Shown here: positions 35,409 through 43,938 of the stretch, piece after piece
Layout: every line of letters begins with the position of its first letter
Position numbering within the stretch: the first letter of the stretch is position 1
Assembly (NCBI GenBank): GCA_905215045.1
Contig: CAJMOO010000001.1
Location: forward strand, 1-64,000
DNA from: an uncultured bacterium
GTDB taxonomy: Bacteria > Bacillota_A > Clostridia > Lachnospirales > Lachnospiraceae
Reading direction: 5' to 3'
DNA: 64,000 bases
Program-made: the position numbers and the translations under genes
Notes under the pieces: model-generated
Told to the model about the DNA's origin: nothing
Databases searched by the model: none
The model's input: the letters and a program-made list of their open reading frames with translations, nothing else

Positions 35409-36198
35409 AAAAACGATACAGAGTATCTTCCTTGGAATTGTCTTATTGTTAATGTATCTGCCAATCTTGATCTTAGCGGTCTACAGTTTTATGGATTCTG
35501 CGATCATTGGAAAATCAGGAAGTTTTACAGGAAAGAATTATGTGTATCTGTTTCATTCCGAGGATCTTAGAGCAATGATCTTTGGAACGCTTATTTTGGC
35601 ATTAGTCGTTGCGGTCATCTCAACAATCCTTGGAACACTTGGTGCGATCGGTGCTTTTTATTCTTCAAAGAAACTAAAAAGACCGATTCATCTGATGAAT
35701 CAGATTCCGGTTGTCAATGCGGATGTCGTCACTGGTTTTTCTATCTGTGTCTTATTGATCGTATTTTTTAAGATGGATAAAGCAAGTTATATTCCACTCG
35801 TGATCGGATTGGTTTCGCTTTGCAGCCCGTTTGTATATCTGTCCGTGATCCCTCGCTTAAAACAGATGGACCCTCAGTTATATGAAGCGGCATTAGACCT
35901 TGGATGTTCTCCATTTGGAGCTTTAAGAAAGGTCGTACTGCCACAATTAACTTCTGGGATTGTTTCTGGATTTATGATGTCGATCACGTTAACGTTAGAT
36001 GATTATTTTATTACAACCTATACAAAACCATCGATGTTTGATACGATCAGTACTTATGTTGTCAATGCCACAAAAGGAGCGCAGACCGATGTAAAAACAG
36101 CTCTATGGGCATTATCAACGATCATCTTTCTGGTTGTGATCTTCATTGTGATCGGCATGAATCATACAGGCAGAAAGGAGAATGATCATGAAATATAA
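35401..36198 (+). CDS. potC: spermidine/putrescine ABC transporter permease PotC
   Basis: 265 residues from ATG 35401 (AAGGAGG nine nt upstream; an ATG two codons earlier is too close to the RBS). Six transmembrane helices; EAA loop YEAALDLGCSPFGALRKVVLPQ; the TLDDYFITTY segment is typical of PotC. Confidence 0.92.
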   Translation: MNKKTIQSIFLGIVLLLMYLPILILAVYSFMDSAIIGKSGSFTGKNYVYLFHSEDLRAMIFGTLILALVVAVISTILGTLGAIGAFYSSKKLKRPIHLMNQIPVVNADVVTGFSICVLLIVFFKMDKASYIPLVIGLVSLCSPFVYLSVIPRLKQMDPQLYEAALDLGCSPFGALRKVVLPQLTSGIVSGFMMSITLTLDDYFITTYTKPSMFDTISTYVVNATKGAQTDVKTALWALSTIIFLVVIFIVIGMNHTGRKENDHEI

Positions 36199-37594
36199 AG
36201 TATTTTCTATCATTTTTTCCATTTTACTTGTGATCACACTTCCACTCGCTTTATGTTCCTGTGGTTCAAAAAACAACAGTTCAAACAGGGATGAGATTGT
36301 TTTAAGAATCGCAAACTGGGAAGAATACCTCGATGAAGGTGACTGGGACGATGAGGAAGAGATCGAATTAGAGAATGGGAAAAAGATCATTGGAAGAAAT
36401 ACGATGATCAAAGATTTTGAAAACTGGTATGAAAAGACATATCACAAAAAAGTAAAAGTCGAATATTCAAGTTTTGGAACAAACGAAGATATGTATAATC
36501 AGTTGACGATCGGTGACACTTATGATCTGATCTGCCCATCCGAATATATGATCATGAAGCTTTTAGCAGAAAATAAGGTATTAAAATATTCCGATGAATT
36601 CTGGGATACATCAAATACCCAGAACTATTATGCCAAAGGGGTATCTCCTTACATTAAAAAATCTCTGGATCAGCTAAAGTATCAAGGACAATCCGTAGGA
36701 GATTATACCGCCGGTTATATGTGGGGAACACTTGGTTATGTCTATAATCCAAAGTATGTTTCAAGAGAAGATGCCGAGGATTGGGGATTATTATTAAATC
36801 AGAAATATCACAAAAAAGTAACGGCTAAAGACAGTGTCAGAGACTGTTATTTTGCAGTCCGCGGTATGCAGACACAGAAACAGATTTTAACAGATCAGTT
36901 TCAAAAGCAGGCAGATTATAAAGAAAAGTTATCCTCCTTGTTAAATGACACCTCTGATCGAAGTATTCAGGATGCAGGGGAGATTCTGTCAAAGATCAAA
37001 GATAACGTATATTCTTTTGAAACGGACAGTGGAAAATCCGATCTTGTCAGCGGAAAGGTCGTTGCCAATCTTCAGTGGTCTGGAGACGGTGTTTATTCCA
37101 TGCAGCAGGTGGAAGAAGAAGGAATCAAACTTCGTTACGCCGTTCCAAAGGCGAGCACGAATCTGTGGTTTGACGGATGGTGCATGTTAAAAGACGGTAT
37201 TGGAAAAGATAAAGAAAAGCAGCAGGCAGCACAGGCATTTGTAAACTATATTTCAAGGCCGGACAATGTTGTAAGAAATATGTATTATGTCGGATATACA
37301 TCTGTGATCGCAGGCGGCAATGACAAGACGATCTATGATTATATCAAATACATGTATGGAAGCGAAGAGAAAAAAAGTGTTGACTATGATCTGAATTATT
37401 TCTTCAAGCAAAATGATGACAATTACAATTATGTGATGAAAACAAGCAAAGAAATGGCAGAAGGGCAGTTATATGCCCAGTATCCAACACAAGATGTTAT
37501 GAGAAGAAGTGCTGTTATGGCATATTTTGGAGATCAGACAAACAAAAAGATCAGCCGGATGTGGATTGATATGCGTTGTTTTTCTCTCAAATAA
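36188..37594 (+). CDS. potD: spermidine/putrescine-binding lipoprotein PotD
   Basis: 468 residues from ATG 36188 (AAAGGAG upstream). Lipoprotein signal with a lipobox ending LCSC. The binding domain begins IANWEEYLDE and shows the family segments CPSEYMIMKLL, WGTLGYVYNP and F-V-N-Y-I-S-R-P-D. An acidic insert after the first strand (DWDDEEEIELENG) makes it longer than typical PotD (~350). It captures polyamine outside the membrane for PotBC. Overlaps potC by 11 nt; a terminator follows. Confidence 0.9.
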   Translation: MKYKVFSIIFSILLVITLPLALCSCGSKNNSSNRDEIVLRIANWEEYLDEGDWDDEEEIELENGKKIIGRNTMIKDFENWYEKTYHKKVKVEYSSFGTNEDMYNQLTIGDTYDLICPSEYMIMKLLAENKVLKYSDEFWDTSNTQNYYAKGVSPYIKKSLDQLKYQGQSVGDYTAGYMWGTLGYVYNPKYVSREDAEDWGLLLNQKYHKKVTAKDSVRDCYFAVRGMQTQKQILTDQFQKQADYKEKLSSLLNDTSDRSIQDAGEILSKIKDNVYSFETDSGKSDLVSGKVVANLQWSGDGVYSMQQVEEEGIKLRYAVPKASTNLWFDGWCMLKDGIGKDKEKQQAAQAFVNYISRPDNVVRNMYYVGYTSVIAGGNDKTIYDYIKYMYGSEEKKSVDYDLNYFFKQNDDNYNYVMKTSKEMAEGQLYAQYPTQDVMRRSAVMAYFGDQTNKKISRMWIDMRCFSLK

Positions 37595-37606
37595 AGAGTG
37601 TATTTA

Positions 37607-37648
37607 AAGAAAGGAATCGTTAGAAATGGCGTATTTCTTTCTTTTTTT
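37607..37648 (+). terminator. terminator after potD
   Basis: AAAGAAAGGAAT pairs imperfectly with ATTTCTTTCTTT, followed by T's. Confidence 0.6.
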
Positions 37649-37701
37649 GTCTATAAATGAATTTTATTCAACTATACCATGAAAACTATTCAAAGTTTCA
37701 A

Positions 37702-37729
37702 TTTACAAAGTCGAATTTTGTAATATAAT
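37702..37729 (+). promoter_or_regulatory. por promoter with palindromic operator
   Basis: TTTACA (37702-37707), 16 nt, TATAAT (37724-37729). A perfect palindrome, TTACAAA-N7-TTTGTAA (37703-37723), fills the spacer and overlaps the -35. A further short palindrome, TGAAT-TTT-ATTCA, is at 37658-37670. The LysR gene downstream of porB is a candidate regulator. Confidence 0.5.
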
Positions 37730-37814
37730 AGTTAATGTTACTGAAAAAAATATAATTTAAAGATGAAAACAATTCATCCAAGAAAATTTATCAAAATAAA
37801 GGGAGAGAAACACC

Positions 37815-38396
37815 ATGAACAATGGACTTGAAATCAGATGGCATGGCCGTGGTGGTCAGGGTGCCAAGACCGCAGCATTGCTTCTTGCGGATGTAGCATT
37901 TAAAACCGGAAAATATGTACAGGGATTCCCAGAATATGGGCCAGAGCGTATGGGAGCACCAATTACTGCATATAACCGAATCAGTGATGAAGTGATCCGT
38001 GTACATTCAAACATCTACACACCAGGATTAGTCGTTGTTGTTGATGAGACATTACTTCATTCTGTGGATGTCACAGCAGGATTAAAAGAAGATGGAGCGA
38101 TCATTGTAAATACACCAAAATCAGCCGATGAGATCAAACCAATGTTAAATGGTTATAAAGGAAAAGTTTATACAGTCGATGCAAGAAAGATCTCTGTACA
38201 GGCTTTAGGAAAATATTTCCCAAACTCCCCAATGCTTGCAGCAGCGGTTGCAGTCAGCGGTGTTATGGAAAAAGATGCCTTTATTTCTGAGATGCGTGCC
38301 TCTTATCAGCATAAATTTGCTAAGAAACCAGAAGTTATCGATGGAAATATGCAGGCACTTGAGTTAACTTATGAAGAATTAAAAGATGTATTATAA
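37815..38396 (+). CDS. porC: pyruvate:ferredoxin oxidoreductase, gamma subunit
   Basis: 193 residues. EIRWHGRGGQGAKTAA is the 2-oxoacid:acceptor oxidoreductase gamma signature that holds the CoA-side loop; FPEYGPERMGAPI follows. Part of a gamma-delta-alpha-beta operon. The enzyme oxidises pyruvate plus CoA to acetyl-CoA, CO2 and reduced ferredoxin (or runs in reverse). GGGAGAG precedes the start; an apparent promoter lies at 37702-37729. Confidence 0.88.
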   Translation: MNNGLEIRWHGRGGQGAKTAALLLADVAFKTGKYVQGFPEYGPERMGAPITAYNRISDEVIRVHSNIYTPGLVVVVDETLLHSVDVTAGLKEDGAIIVNTPKSADEIKPMLNGYKGKVYTVDARKISVQALGKYFPNSPMLAAAVAVSGVMEKDAFISEMRASYQHKFAKKPEVIDGNMQALELTYEELKDVL

Positions 38397-38412
38397 AACG
38401 GAGAGAAAATAG

Positions 38413-38715
38413 ATGAGAACAGATATCAGTAAAATCAATGAGCAGACACCTCATCAGGAACTGACAGAAGGGCTGATGTTATTTGCTGCTGGAACTTCAA
38501 GAGAATTTAACACAGGGGAATGGAGAACAAGAACACCGATCTTAGACCATGATCTTTGCAGACAGTGCATGGTCTGTTCTATGGTCTGTCCAGACTCCAG
38601 TATTCCGCTAAAAGACGGAGAACGCGTAGAATTTGATTATGACCACTGTAAGGGATGCGGTATTTGTGCAAAAGCCTGTCCATTTGATGCAATCACAATG
38701 AAGGAGGGAAGATAA
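38413..38715 (+). CDS. porD: pyruvate:ferredoxin oxidoreductase, delta subunit (2x[4Fe-4S])
   Basis: 100 residues. Two ferredoxin motifs, CRQCMVCSMVCPD and CKGCGICAKACPF, each with C-x2-C-x2-C-x3-C-P, carry two [4Fe-4S] clusters that pass electrons out of the complex. It starts 16 nt after the gamma gene with GGAGAG upstream. Confidence 0.9.
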   Translation: MRTDISKINEQTPHQELTEGLMLFAAGTSREFNTGEWRTRTPILDHDLCRQCMVCSMVCPDSSIPLKDGERVEFDYDHCKGCGICAKACPFDAITMKEGR

Positions 38716-38716
38716 G

Positions 38717-39895
38717 ATGGCTAGAAAAGATCGTATGTCAGGAAACGAGGCGGTATCCTATGCAATCCGCCAGATCAATCCGGATGTTATGCCGGCATTC
38801 CCAATCACTCCATCCACAGAGATTCCTCAGATGGTATCTACCTATATTGCAAATGGAGAGATCGACACTGAATTTATCCCAGTAGAAAGTGAACATTCTG
38901 CTATGAGTGCAGCCATTGGATCTGAAGCTGCCGGAGCAAGAACATTAACTGCAACATCTTCTGCAGGACTTGCGCTCATGTGGGAAGAATTATTACTTGC
39001 AGCATCTAACCGCATGCCAATCGCATTAGCACTGGTAAACCGTACTTTATCCGGACCGATCAATATCAACTGTGACCACTCCGATGGAATGGGAGCAAGA
39101 GATACTGGATGGATCCAACTTTATGCAGAAAATAATCAGGAAGCTTATGATAACTTTATTCAGGCATATCCAATCGCAGAAAGTGCAGGCGTTCATTTAC
39201 CGATCATGATCTGCCAGGATGGATTTATCACAAGCCATGCAGTAGAAAATATTGAATTATTAGAAGATGAAGAAGTCAAAAACTTCGTTGGGGAATATGA
39301 ACCAGAAGAATTCTTATTAAATCCTGGAAAACCAATCGCAGTGGGACCTTATTCTGTGACAAGTTATGCGATGGAAGCAAAGAAAAATCAGGAGATCGCA
39401 TTAGAAAATGCAAAAGAAGCAGTTTTAAAAGTAGCGAAAGAATTTAAAAAGCTTTCTGGAAGAAGCTACGGATTATTTGAAGAGTATAAGACAAAAGATG
39501 CCGATTACATCATGTTATTGATCGGATCTGCTGCCGGAACTGCAAAACAGGCCGTCGATGACCTTCGAGCAAAAGGGAAAAAAGTCGGTGTCATCAAACT
39601 TCGCTTATTCCGCCCATTCCCAGCCGATGAATTAGCAAAAGCATTAAAGAATGCCAAAGCCGTAGCGATCATGGATCGTACAGAAAGTTACAATGGAAAC
39701 GGTGGACCTCTTGGAAGCGAAGTAACAGCCGGATTATTCAGAAATAAAGTCATGATCGACACAGTCAACTATATTTATGGACTTGCCGGAAGAGACTTTA
39801 CCGTGCAGGAAGTGTACGATATCTTTGCTGACTTAGAAGATCATATCGAAAATGGAACAAAACTTGAACAGTTTAAATACATCGGATTGCGTTAA
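38717..39895 (+). CDS. porA: pyruvate:ferredoxin oxidoreductase, alpha subunit
   Basis: 392 residues, the usual length. MSGNEAVSYAIRQINPDVMPAFPITPSTEI and EFIPVESEHSAMSA are the N-terminal pyrimidine-binding segments; TATSSAGLALMWEE and SGPININCDHSD follow. Length and wording match archaeal/clostridial PorA better than the shorter VorB (2-ketoisovalerate) type, so pyruvate is preferred. Starts one nt after porD stops, GGAGGGAAG upstream. Confidence 0.88.
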   Translation: MARKDRMSGNEAVSYAIRQINPDVMPAFPITPSTEIPQMVSTYIANGEIDTEFIPVESEHSAMSAAIGSEAAGARTLTATSSAGLALMWEELLLAASNRMPIALALVNRTLSGPININCDHSDGMGARDTGWIQLYAENNQEAYDNFIQAYPIAESAGVHLPIMICQDGFITSHAVENIELLEDEEVKNFVGEYEPEEFLLNPGKPIAVGPYSVTSYAMEAKKNQEIALENAKEAVLKVAKEFKKLSGRSYGLFEEYKTKDADYIMLLIGSAAGTAKQAVDDLRAKGKKVGVIKLRLFRPFPADELAKALKNAKAVAIMDRTESYNGNGGPLGSEVTAGLFRNKVMIDTVNYIYGLAGRDFTVQEVYDIFADLEDHIENGTKLEQFKYIGLR

Positions 39896-39908
39896 TAGGA
39901 GGAACACT

Positions 39909-40850
39909 GTGAGTAGTTATAATGTAAAAGAAATGATGAATAAAAAAGAGCGCTTAGCTCCAGGACACCGTATGTGTGCCGGATGCGGTGCCACGATCGG
40001 AGTGCGTGCGGTGCTTCGTGCCTTACATGAAGAAGATCATGCCGTGATCGCAAATGCGACAGGATGTCTTGAGGTATCTTCTTTCATGTACCCATATTCT
40101 GCATGGGAAGACAGCTATATCCATAATGCATTTGAAAATGCAGGAGCAACCTTAAGTGGAGTTGAAACAGCTTATAAAGCATTAAAGAAACGTGGAAAAC
40201 TTCCAAAAGATGAAAACTATAAATTTATCGCATTTGGCGGCGATGGTGGAACTTATGATATCGGATTCCAGTCTTTATCCGGCGCCATGGAACGTGGACA
40301 TGATATGACTTATGTATGTTACGATAATGGTGCGTACATGAATACAGGAATCCAGAGATCATCCGCAACACCAATGTTTGCAGATACAACAACGACACCA
40401 GCAGGAAAAGAATCCGTTGGTAAGATGCAGAACCGTAAAGACCTTGCAAGTATTATCGCAGATCACGATGTGGCATATGTTGGACAGAGTACATTTACAC
40501 TGAATTTTAATGATCTTCATAAGAAGGCGGAAAAAGCCATTTATACAGAAGGAGCAAGCTTCTTAAATATCATGACACCATGTCCAAGAGGATGGAGATA
40601 CAACACAGAAGATATCATGGAAATCTGCCGCCTTGCAGTCGAGACATGCTACTGGCCAATGTTCGAAGTAGATCATGGAAAATGGAATTTAACTTACGAA
40701 CCAAAGAAAAAACTTCCAATCGAAGATTTCTTAAGAGCACAGGGAAGATTCAAACATTTATTTAAGCCTGGAAATGAACATTTAATCGAAGAATTCCAAA
40801 AAGAAGTTGACAGAAGATGGGAAGATTTGTTATATAAATGTAATAGATAA
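39909..40850 (+). CDS. porB: pyruvate:ferredoxin oxidoreductase, beta subunit
   Basis: 313 residues from GTG 39909 with AGGAGG nine nt upstream. H-R-M-C-A-G-C-G-A supplies two cluster cysteines and NATGCLEVSS a third; GGDGGTYDIGFQSL and the YDNGAYMNTG segment bind thiamine diphosphate and Mg2+. Completes the enzyme. 27 nt before the LysR gene. Confidence 0.9.
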   Translation: MSSYNVKEMMNKKERLAPGHRMCAGCGATIGVRAVLRALHEEDHAVIANATGCLEVSSFMYPYSAWEDSYIHNAFENAGATLSGVETAYKALKKRGKLPKDENYKFIAFGGDGGTYDIGFQSLSGAMERGHDMTYVCYDNGAYMNTGIQRSSATPMFADTTTTPAGKESVGKMQNRKDLASIIADHDVAYVGQSTFTLNFNDLHKKAEKAIYTEGASFLNIMTPCPRGWRYNTEDIMEICRLAVETCYWPMFEVDHGKWNLTYEPKKKLPIEDFLRAQGRFKHLFKPGNEHLIEEFQKEVDRRWEDLLYKCNR

Positions 40851-40877
40851 AATAATTAAAGTAAGGAAGTTTTATTT

Positions 40878-41765
40878 ATGACATTGCTAACCTACCAGGT
40901 ATTTAAAACAATCGCAGACGTTGGAAGTTTCCATAAAGCGGCAGACATTCTAGGATTGACACCATCTGCGATCAGCCACGCCATCTCATCGATGGAAAAT
41001 GAATTAGGATTTTCAGTACTGACAAGAAGTAAGGCGGGAGTCAGTCTGACAAACTATGGGGAACAATTGTTACCATATGTGAATGCCGTATTAAACTGCG
41101 ATGAGAGCTTAAAACAGGAAATCGCAGAGCTGAACGGATTAAAGCAGGGAAAAGTAAAGATCGGAGTATTCTCCAGTGTATGTACCAGCTGGCTTCCAGA
41201 GATCTTACATTCTTTTAAGAAGAAATATACAGAGATTGAGATTGAAGTATTTCAGGGAACTTACGATGATGTTGCCTACTGGATCAAGAATGGAGTCGTT
41301 GATCTTGGATTTTTATCTGTATCCAGTGCAAAGGATATTCCAATCGAACCATTATATCGTGACGAATTACTTTGCGTTCTGCCAAGTGGTGTAAAAGAAG
41401 ATAAAAGCACGAATTATATCGACATTGAAGAGATGAAACATCATCAGTTCGTAACACAGCGAGACAGTACCGATGCAGATATCCAGAATTTCTTAAAAGA
41501 GAACTCGCTTCAGGTACAGTCAAATTATCACGTCGTTGACGACTTATCAACAATCGCACTGGTTGAGAAAGGATTTGGAATTTGTCTGATGCCAAAACTT
41601 GTCATGACAGATATTCCATACAAAGTGGATAGTTATCCAACCAATCCATCTGCCAGCAGGATCATTGGGCTAGCAGCAATGAATCCGAATTTTATGGCAC
41701 CAGCCGTAAGGACAATGTACAATCATATTGTTGATAAATATCAGGAAGACGAATTTAAAAAATAA
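40878..41765 (+). CDS. LysR-family transcriptional regulator
   Basis: 295 residues. N-terminal helix-turn-helix (SFHKAADILGLTPSAISHAISSMENELG, ~16-43, split here only by reading) and a periplasmic-binding-like effector domain (KVKIGVFSSVCTSWLPE onward). It ends the por transcript, so autoregulation and control of porCDAB are likely; the palindrome at 37703-37723 is a possible site. The effector is unknown. AAGGAAG precedes the start. Confidence 0.87.
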   Translation: MTLLTYQVFKTIADVGSFHKAADILGLTPSAISHAISSMENELGFSVLTRSKAGVSLTNYGEQLLPYVNAVLNCDESLKQEIAELNGLKQGKVKIGVFSSVCTSWLPEILHSFKKKYTEIEIEVFQGTYDDVAYWIKNGVVDLGFLSVSSAKDIPIEPLYRDELLCVLPSGVKEDKSTNYIDIEEMKHHQFVTQRDSTDADIQNFLKENSLQVQSNYHVVDDLSTIALVEKGFGICLMPKLVMTDIPYKVDSYPTNPSASRIIGLAAMNPNFMAPAVRTMYNHIVDKYQEDEFKK

Positions 41766-41776
41766 TATCAAAGAAG

Positions 41777-41823
41777 AAACAGAGCAAGTCCTCTAATATA
41801 AACGGATTTGTTCTGTTTTTTTA
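41777..41823 (+). terminator. terminator after the LysR gene
   Basis: AACAGAgCAAgTCC pairs with GGAtTTGtTCTGTT (short internal mismatches) followed by a T-run that merges into the inverted repeat of the next element. Confidence 0.75.
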
Positions 41824-41950
41824 ATTTATAGGAAAGTCCTATAAATTAAAATAGCCCTCCGGGCAGGATCGCACTGCGGCGGAAGGGAAATTTGTCGCTG
41901 AAGCGACCCGCCGCAGGCGGAGAATCCTGCTTTGCAGGATTCTTTCTTAT
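41819..41950 (+). repeat. GC-rich nested-hairpin element (structured RNA or REP/MITE-like repeat)
   Basis: A 14-bp perfect inverted repeat, TTTTAATTTATAGG (41819-41832) with its mirror at 41838-41851, is followed by a GC-rich core. In the core TGCGGCGG (41875-41882) pairs with CCGCCGCA (41908-41915) around GTCGC-tgaa-GCGAC (41894-41907); outside them GCAGGAT (41863-41869) pairs with ATCCTGC (41924-41930). The latter can instead pair with GCAGGAT at 41934-41940 as a 10-bp hairpin ending in TTCTTATTT. Base composition differs sharply from the flanks. The 359-nt gap 41766-42124 otherwise holds only the terminator before it and the palindrome at 42092. Confidence 0.6.
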
Positions 41951-42091
41951 TTATAGATAATTTGCAGAGGAATTTTATATAATTTTTCTATTATACGAAG
42001 CAAATGGTATAGGTATAAACAATAACCAGTGATAAAAAACATTGATTATCCGAAGTGAAAACTAGATGGTAATATTACAATTATAGAAAAC

Positions 42092-42103
42092 CTATTGCAA
42101 TAG
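42092..42103 (+). promoter_or_regulatory. operator-like palindrome before the SDR operon
   Basis: CTATTGCAATAG, a perfect 12-bp palindrome 21 nt before the SDR start codon and just before its RBS (AAAAGGAG). A repressor or LysR-type half-site pair is possible; its regulator is not identified. Confidence 0.4.
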
Positions 42104-42124
42104 TAGGAAAAGGAGCGAGCCAAT

Positions 42125-42907
42125 ATGAAATTAGAGGAATTCAAAGGAAAAAGTGTGGTTGTAACTGGCGCTGGTGCCGGAATGGGAAAAGCGATCACAC
42201 AGGGATTTTTGGAAAATGGGGCAACAGTCATCGGTGTTGATATTAAAGAAGAAGCTTTATCTGCTTTCAAGGAAGAATTAAAGAAAAGTGATGTCGAAAC
42301 AGCCGAAAGATTTATTCCATTGACTGGAGATATTTCCAAAGAGGCAACAAACGAAGCAATGATACAAAAAGCTTTGGATGTAACAGGAAAGATCGACATC
42401 TTAGTAAATAATGCAGGAGTTGCAGGACACAGTGAACCTGTCACAGAGACAACCAATGAAGACTGGGACAGAATCTTAAGAGTCAATCTGGATGGACCAA
42501 TGTATGCGATCCGTGCCGCAGTCAGACAGATGCTTAGACAGGAAAACGGTGGAAGTATTGTAACGATCGCTTCCGTAGCCGGAATCAAAGGATGTCGTTC
42601 CTGTGCGGCTTACAGTGCAGCAAAACATGGATTGGTAGGACTTTGCGAACATACCGCTTATACTTATATGCATCAGGGAATCCGAAGCAATATCGTATGT
42701 CCGGGTGCGATCAGAACCGGAATGACAAGCAATCCAGAACTTGAGAATTCATTTGGAAGAGAACGTATCATGTCTGGAATGGATTCACAGTTTGTCTTCG
42801 GAGAAACAACAGATATCAAGGAAGCCGTCTTATTTTTAGCAGGAGAACGGGCAAAATTCATCAATGGGGCAACACTTGTTGTCGATGGCGGAATTTCATG
42901 TAATTAA
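42125..42907 (+). CDS. SDR-family oxidoreductase
   Basis: 260 residues. TGAGAGMGKAI (nucleotide-binding, ~15-25), LVNNAGVAGH, the catalytic S at IASVAGIKG and Y-x3-K (YSAAKHG), and a C-terminal VVDGGISCN. Classical NAD(P)-dependent short-chain dehydrogenase; substrate unknown. First gene of a three-gene set with the CysK-like gene 31 nt and the LanC-like gene ~1 kb downstream. RBS AAAAGGAG. Confidence 0.88.
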   Translation: MKLEEFKGKSVVVTGAGAGMGKAITQGFLENGATVIGVDIKEEALSAFKEELKKSDVETAERFIPLTGDISKEATNEAMIQKALDVTGKIDILVNNAGVAGHSEPVTETTNEDWDRILRVNLDGPMYAIRAAVRQMLRQENGGSIVTIASVAGIKGCRSCAAYSAAKHGLVGLCEHTAYTYMHQGIRSNIVCPGAIRTGMTSNPELENSFGRERIMSGMDSQFVFGETTDIKEAVLFLAGERAKFINGATLVVDGGISCN

Positions 42908-42938
42908 AGATTAAGATAACCATACGGAGGATAAAAAC

Positions 42939-43922
42939 ATGGCAAATATACATAAATCGATCACAGAGATCGTGGGACACACACCACTTGTAGAACTTAC
43001 AAATTACAACAGAAATAATCATTTAAAAGCGACACTGATCGGAAAACTGGAATATTTAAATCCAACAGGAAGTGTCAAAGACAGAGCTGCTTTAAATATG
43101 ATCGAGAAGGCAGAAGCCGAAGGAAAATTAAAACCAGGTGGAACAATTGTTGAAAGTACCAGTGGAAATACAGGAATTTCTCTGGCCGCATTTGCAGCAG
43201 CAAAAGGATACCATTTACATATCTTTATGGAACCTGGTTGTACTCCAGAACGTGTACAGATCTTAAAAGCATATGGGGTAACTGTTCAGTACTATCAGGA
43301 TATTCCTGGATTTAACGAGATCATTGCAAATTATGGATTTGATAAAGAACGTATCATTGCAGCCATGAAGAAATTCTGTGATGATAACGGATACTACTAT
43401 ACAAGCCAGCTTACAAATGATGCAAACTGGCAGGCACATATCAAATCTACGGGACCAGAGATCGTAGAAGATACAGACGGAGATATCGATTATGCGGTCA
43501 TGCTTGCAGGAACAGCCGGTACATTAACAGGTGTTGGTAAGTATCTTCAGGAACATATTGAAGGAATTAAGATCGTCGGAGTACAGCCAACCCTTGATTC
43601 TATGTACAAACCGGGAGAAGACCGAGATACGATCGATGGGGTTGTTCATTTCGACAATGATGGTGTATGTAATCATCCTTTTGTTTTAAAGACAGATTTC
43701 CATTATGATGAAGTCATCGATGTCGATGGAAGTGAAACATATGAAACAGCAAGAGAATTAGCAACAAGTGATGGAATCTTCTTAGGAGCCAGTGCCGCAG
43801 CCGCTGTCCTTGCAGCAAAGGAGATTGCACTAAGAGAAGAAAATGAAGGAAAGAAGATCGTCGTGATCTTACCAGATGACGGTATGAAATATCTTTCTAC
43901 AAGAATGTATCGATTTGATTAG
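42939..43922 (+). CDS. cysteine synthase-like PLP enzyme
   Basis: 327 residues. NPTGSVKDRAAL holds the PLP lysine, VESTSGNTGISLA the substrate loop, GTAGTLTGVGKYL the phosphate-binding glycines and ILPDDGMKYLSTRMY the CysK-like end. It may make cysteine from O-acetylserine and sulfide, or use another nucleophile or acceptor. The 16-nt spacing to a LanC-like gene suggests a thiol product that the latter handles; this is inference. CGGAGGA upstream. Confidence 0.85.
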   Translation: MANIHKSITEIVGHTPLVELTNYNRNNHLKATLIGKLEYLNPTGSVKDRAALNMIEKAEAEGKLKPGGTIVESTSGNTGISLAAFAAAKGYHLHIFMEPGCTPERVQILKAYGVTVQYYQDIPGFNEIIANYGFDKERIIAAMKKFCDDNGYYYTSQLTNDANWQAHIKSTGPEIVEDTDGDIDYAVMLAGTAGTLTGVGKYLQEHIEGIKIVGVQPTLDSMYKPGEDRDTIDGVVHFDNDGVCNHPFVLKTDFHYDEVIDVDGSETYETARELATSDGIFLGASAAAAVLAAKEIALREENEGKKIVVILPDDGMKYLSTRMYRFD

Positions 43923-43938
43923 TCAGGAATAATGTGAT

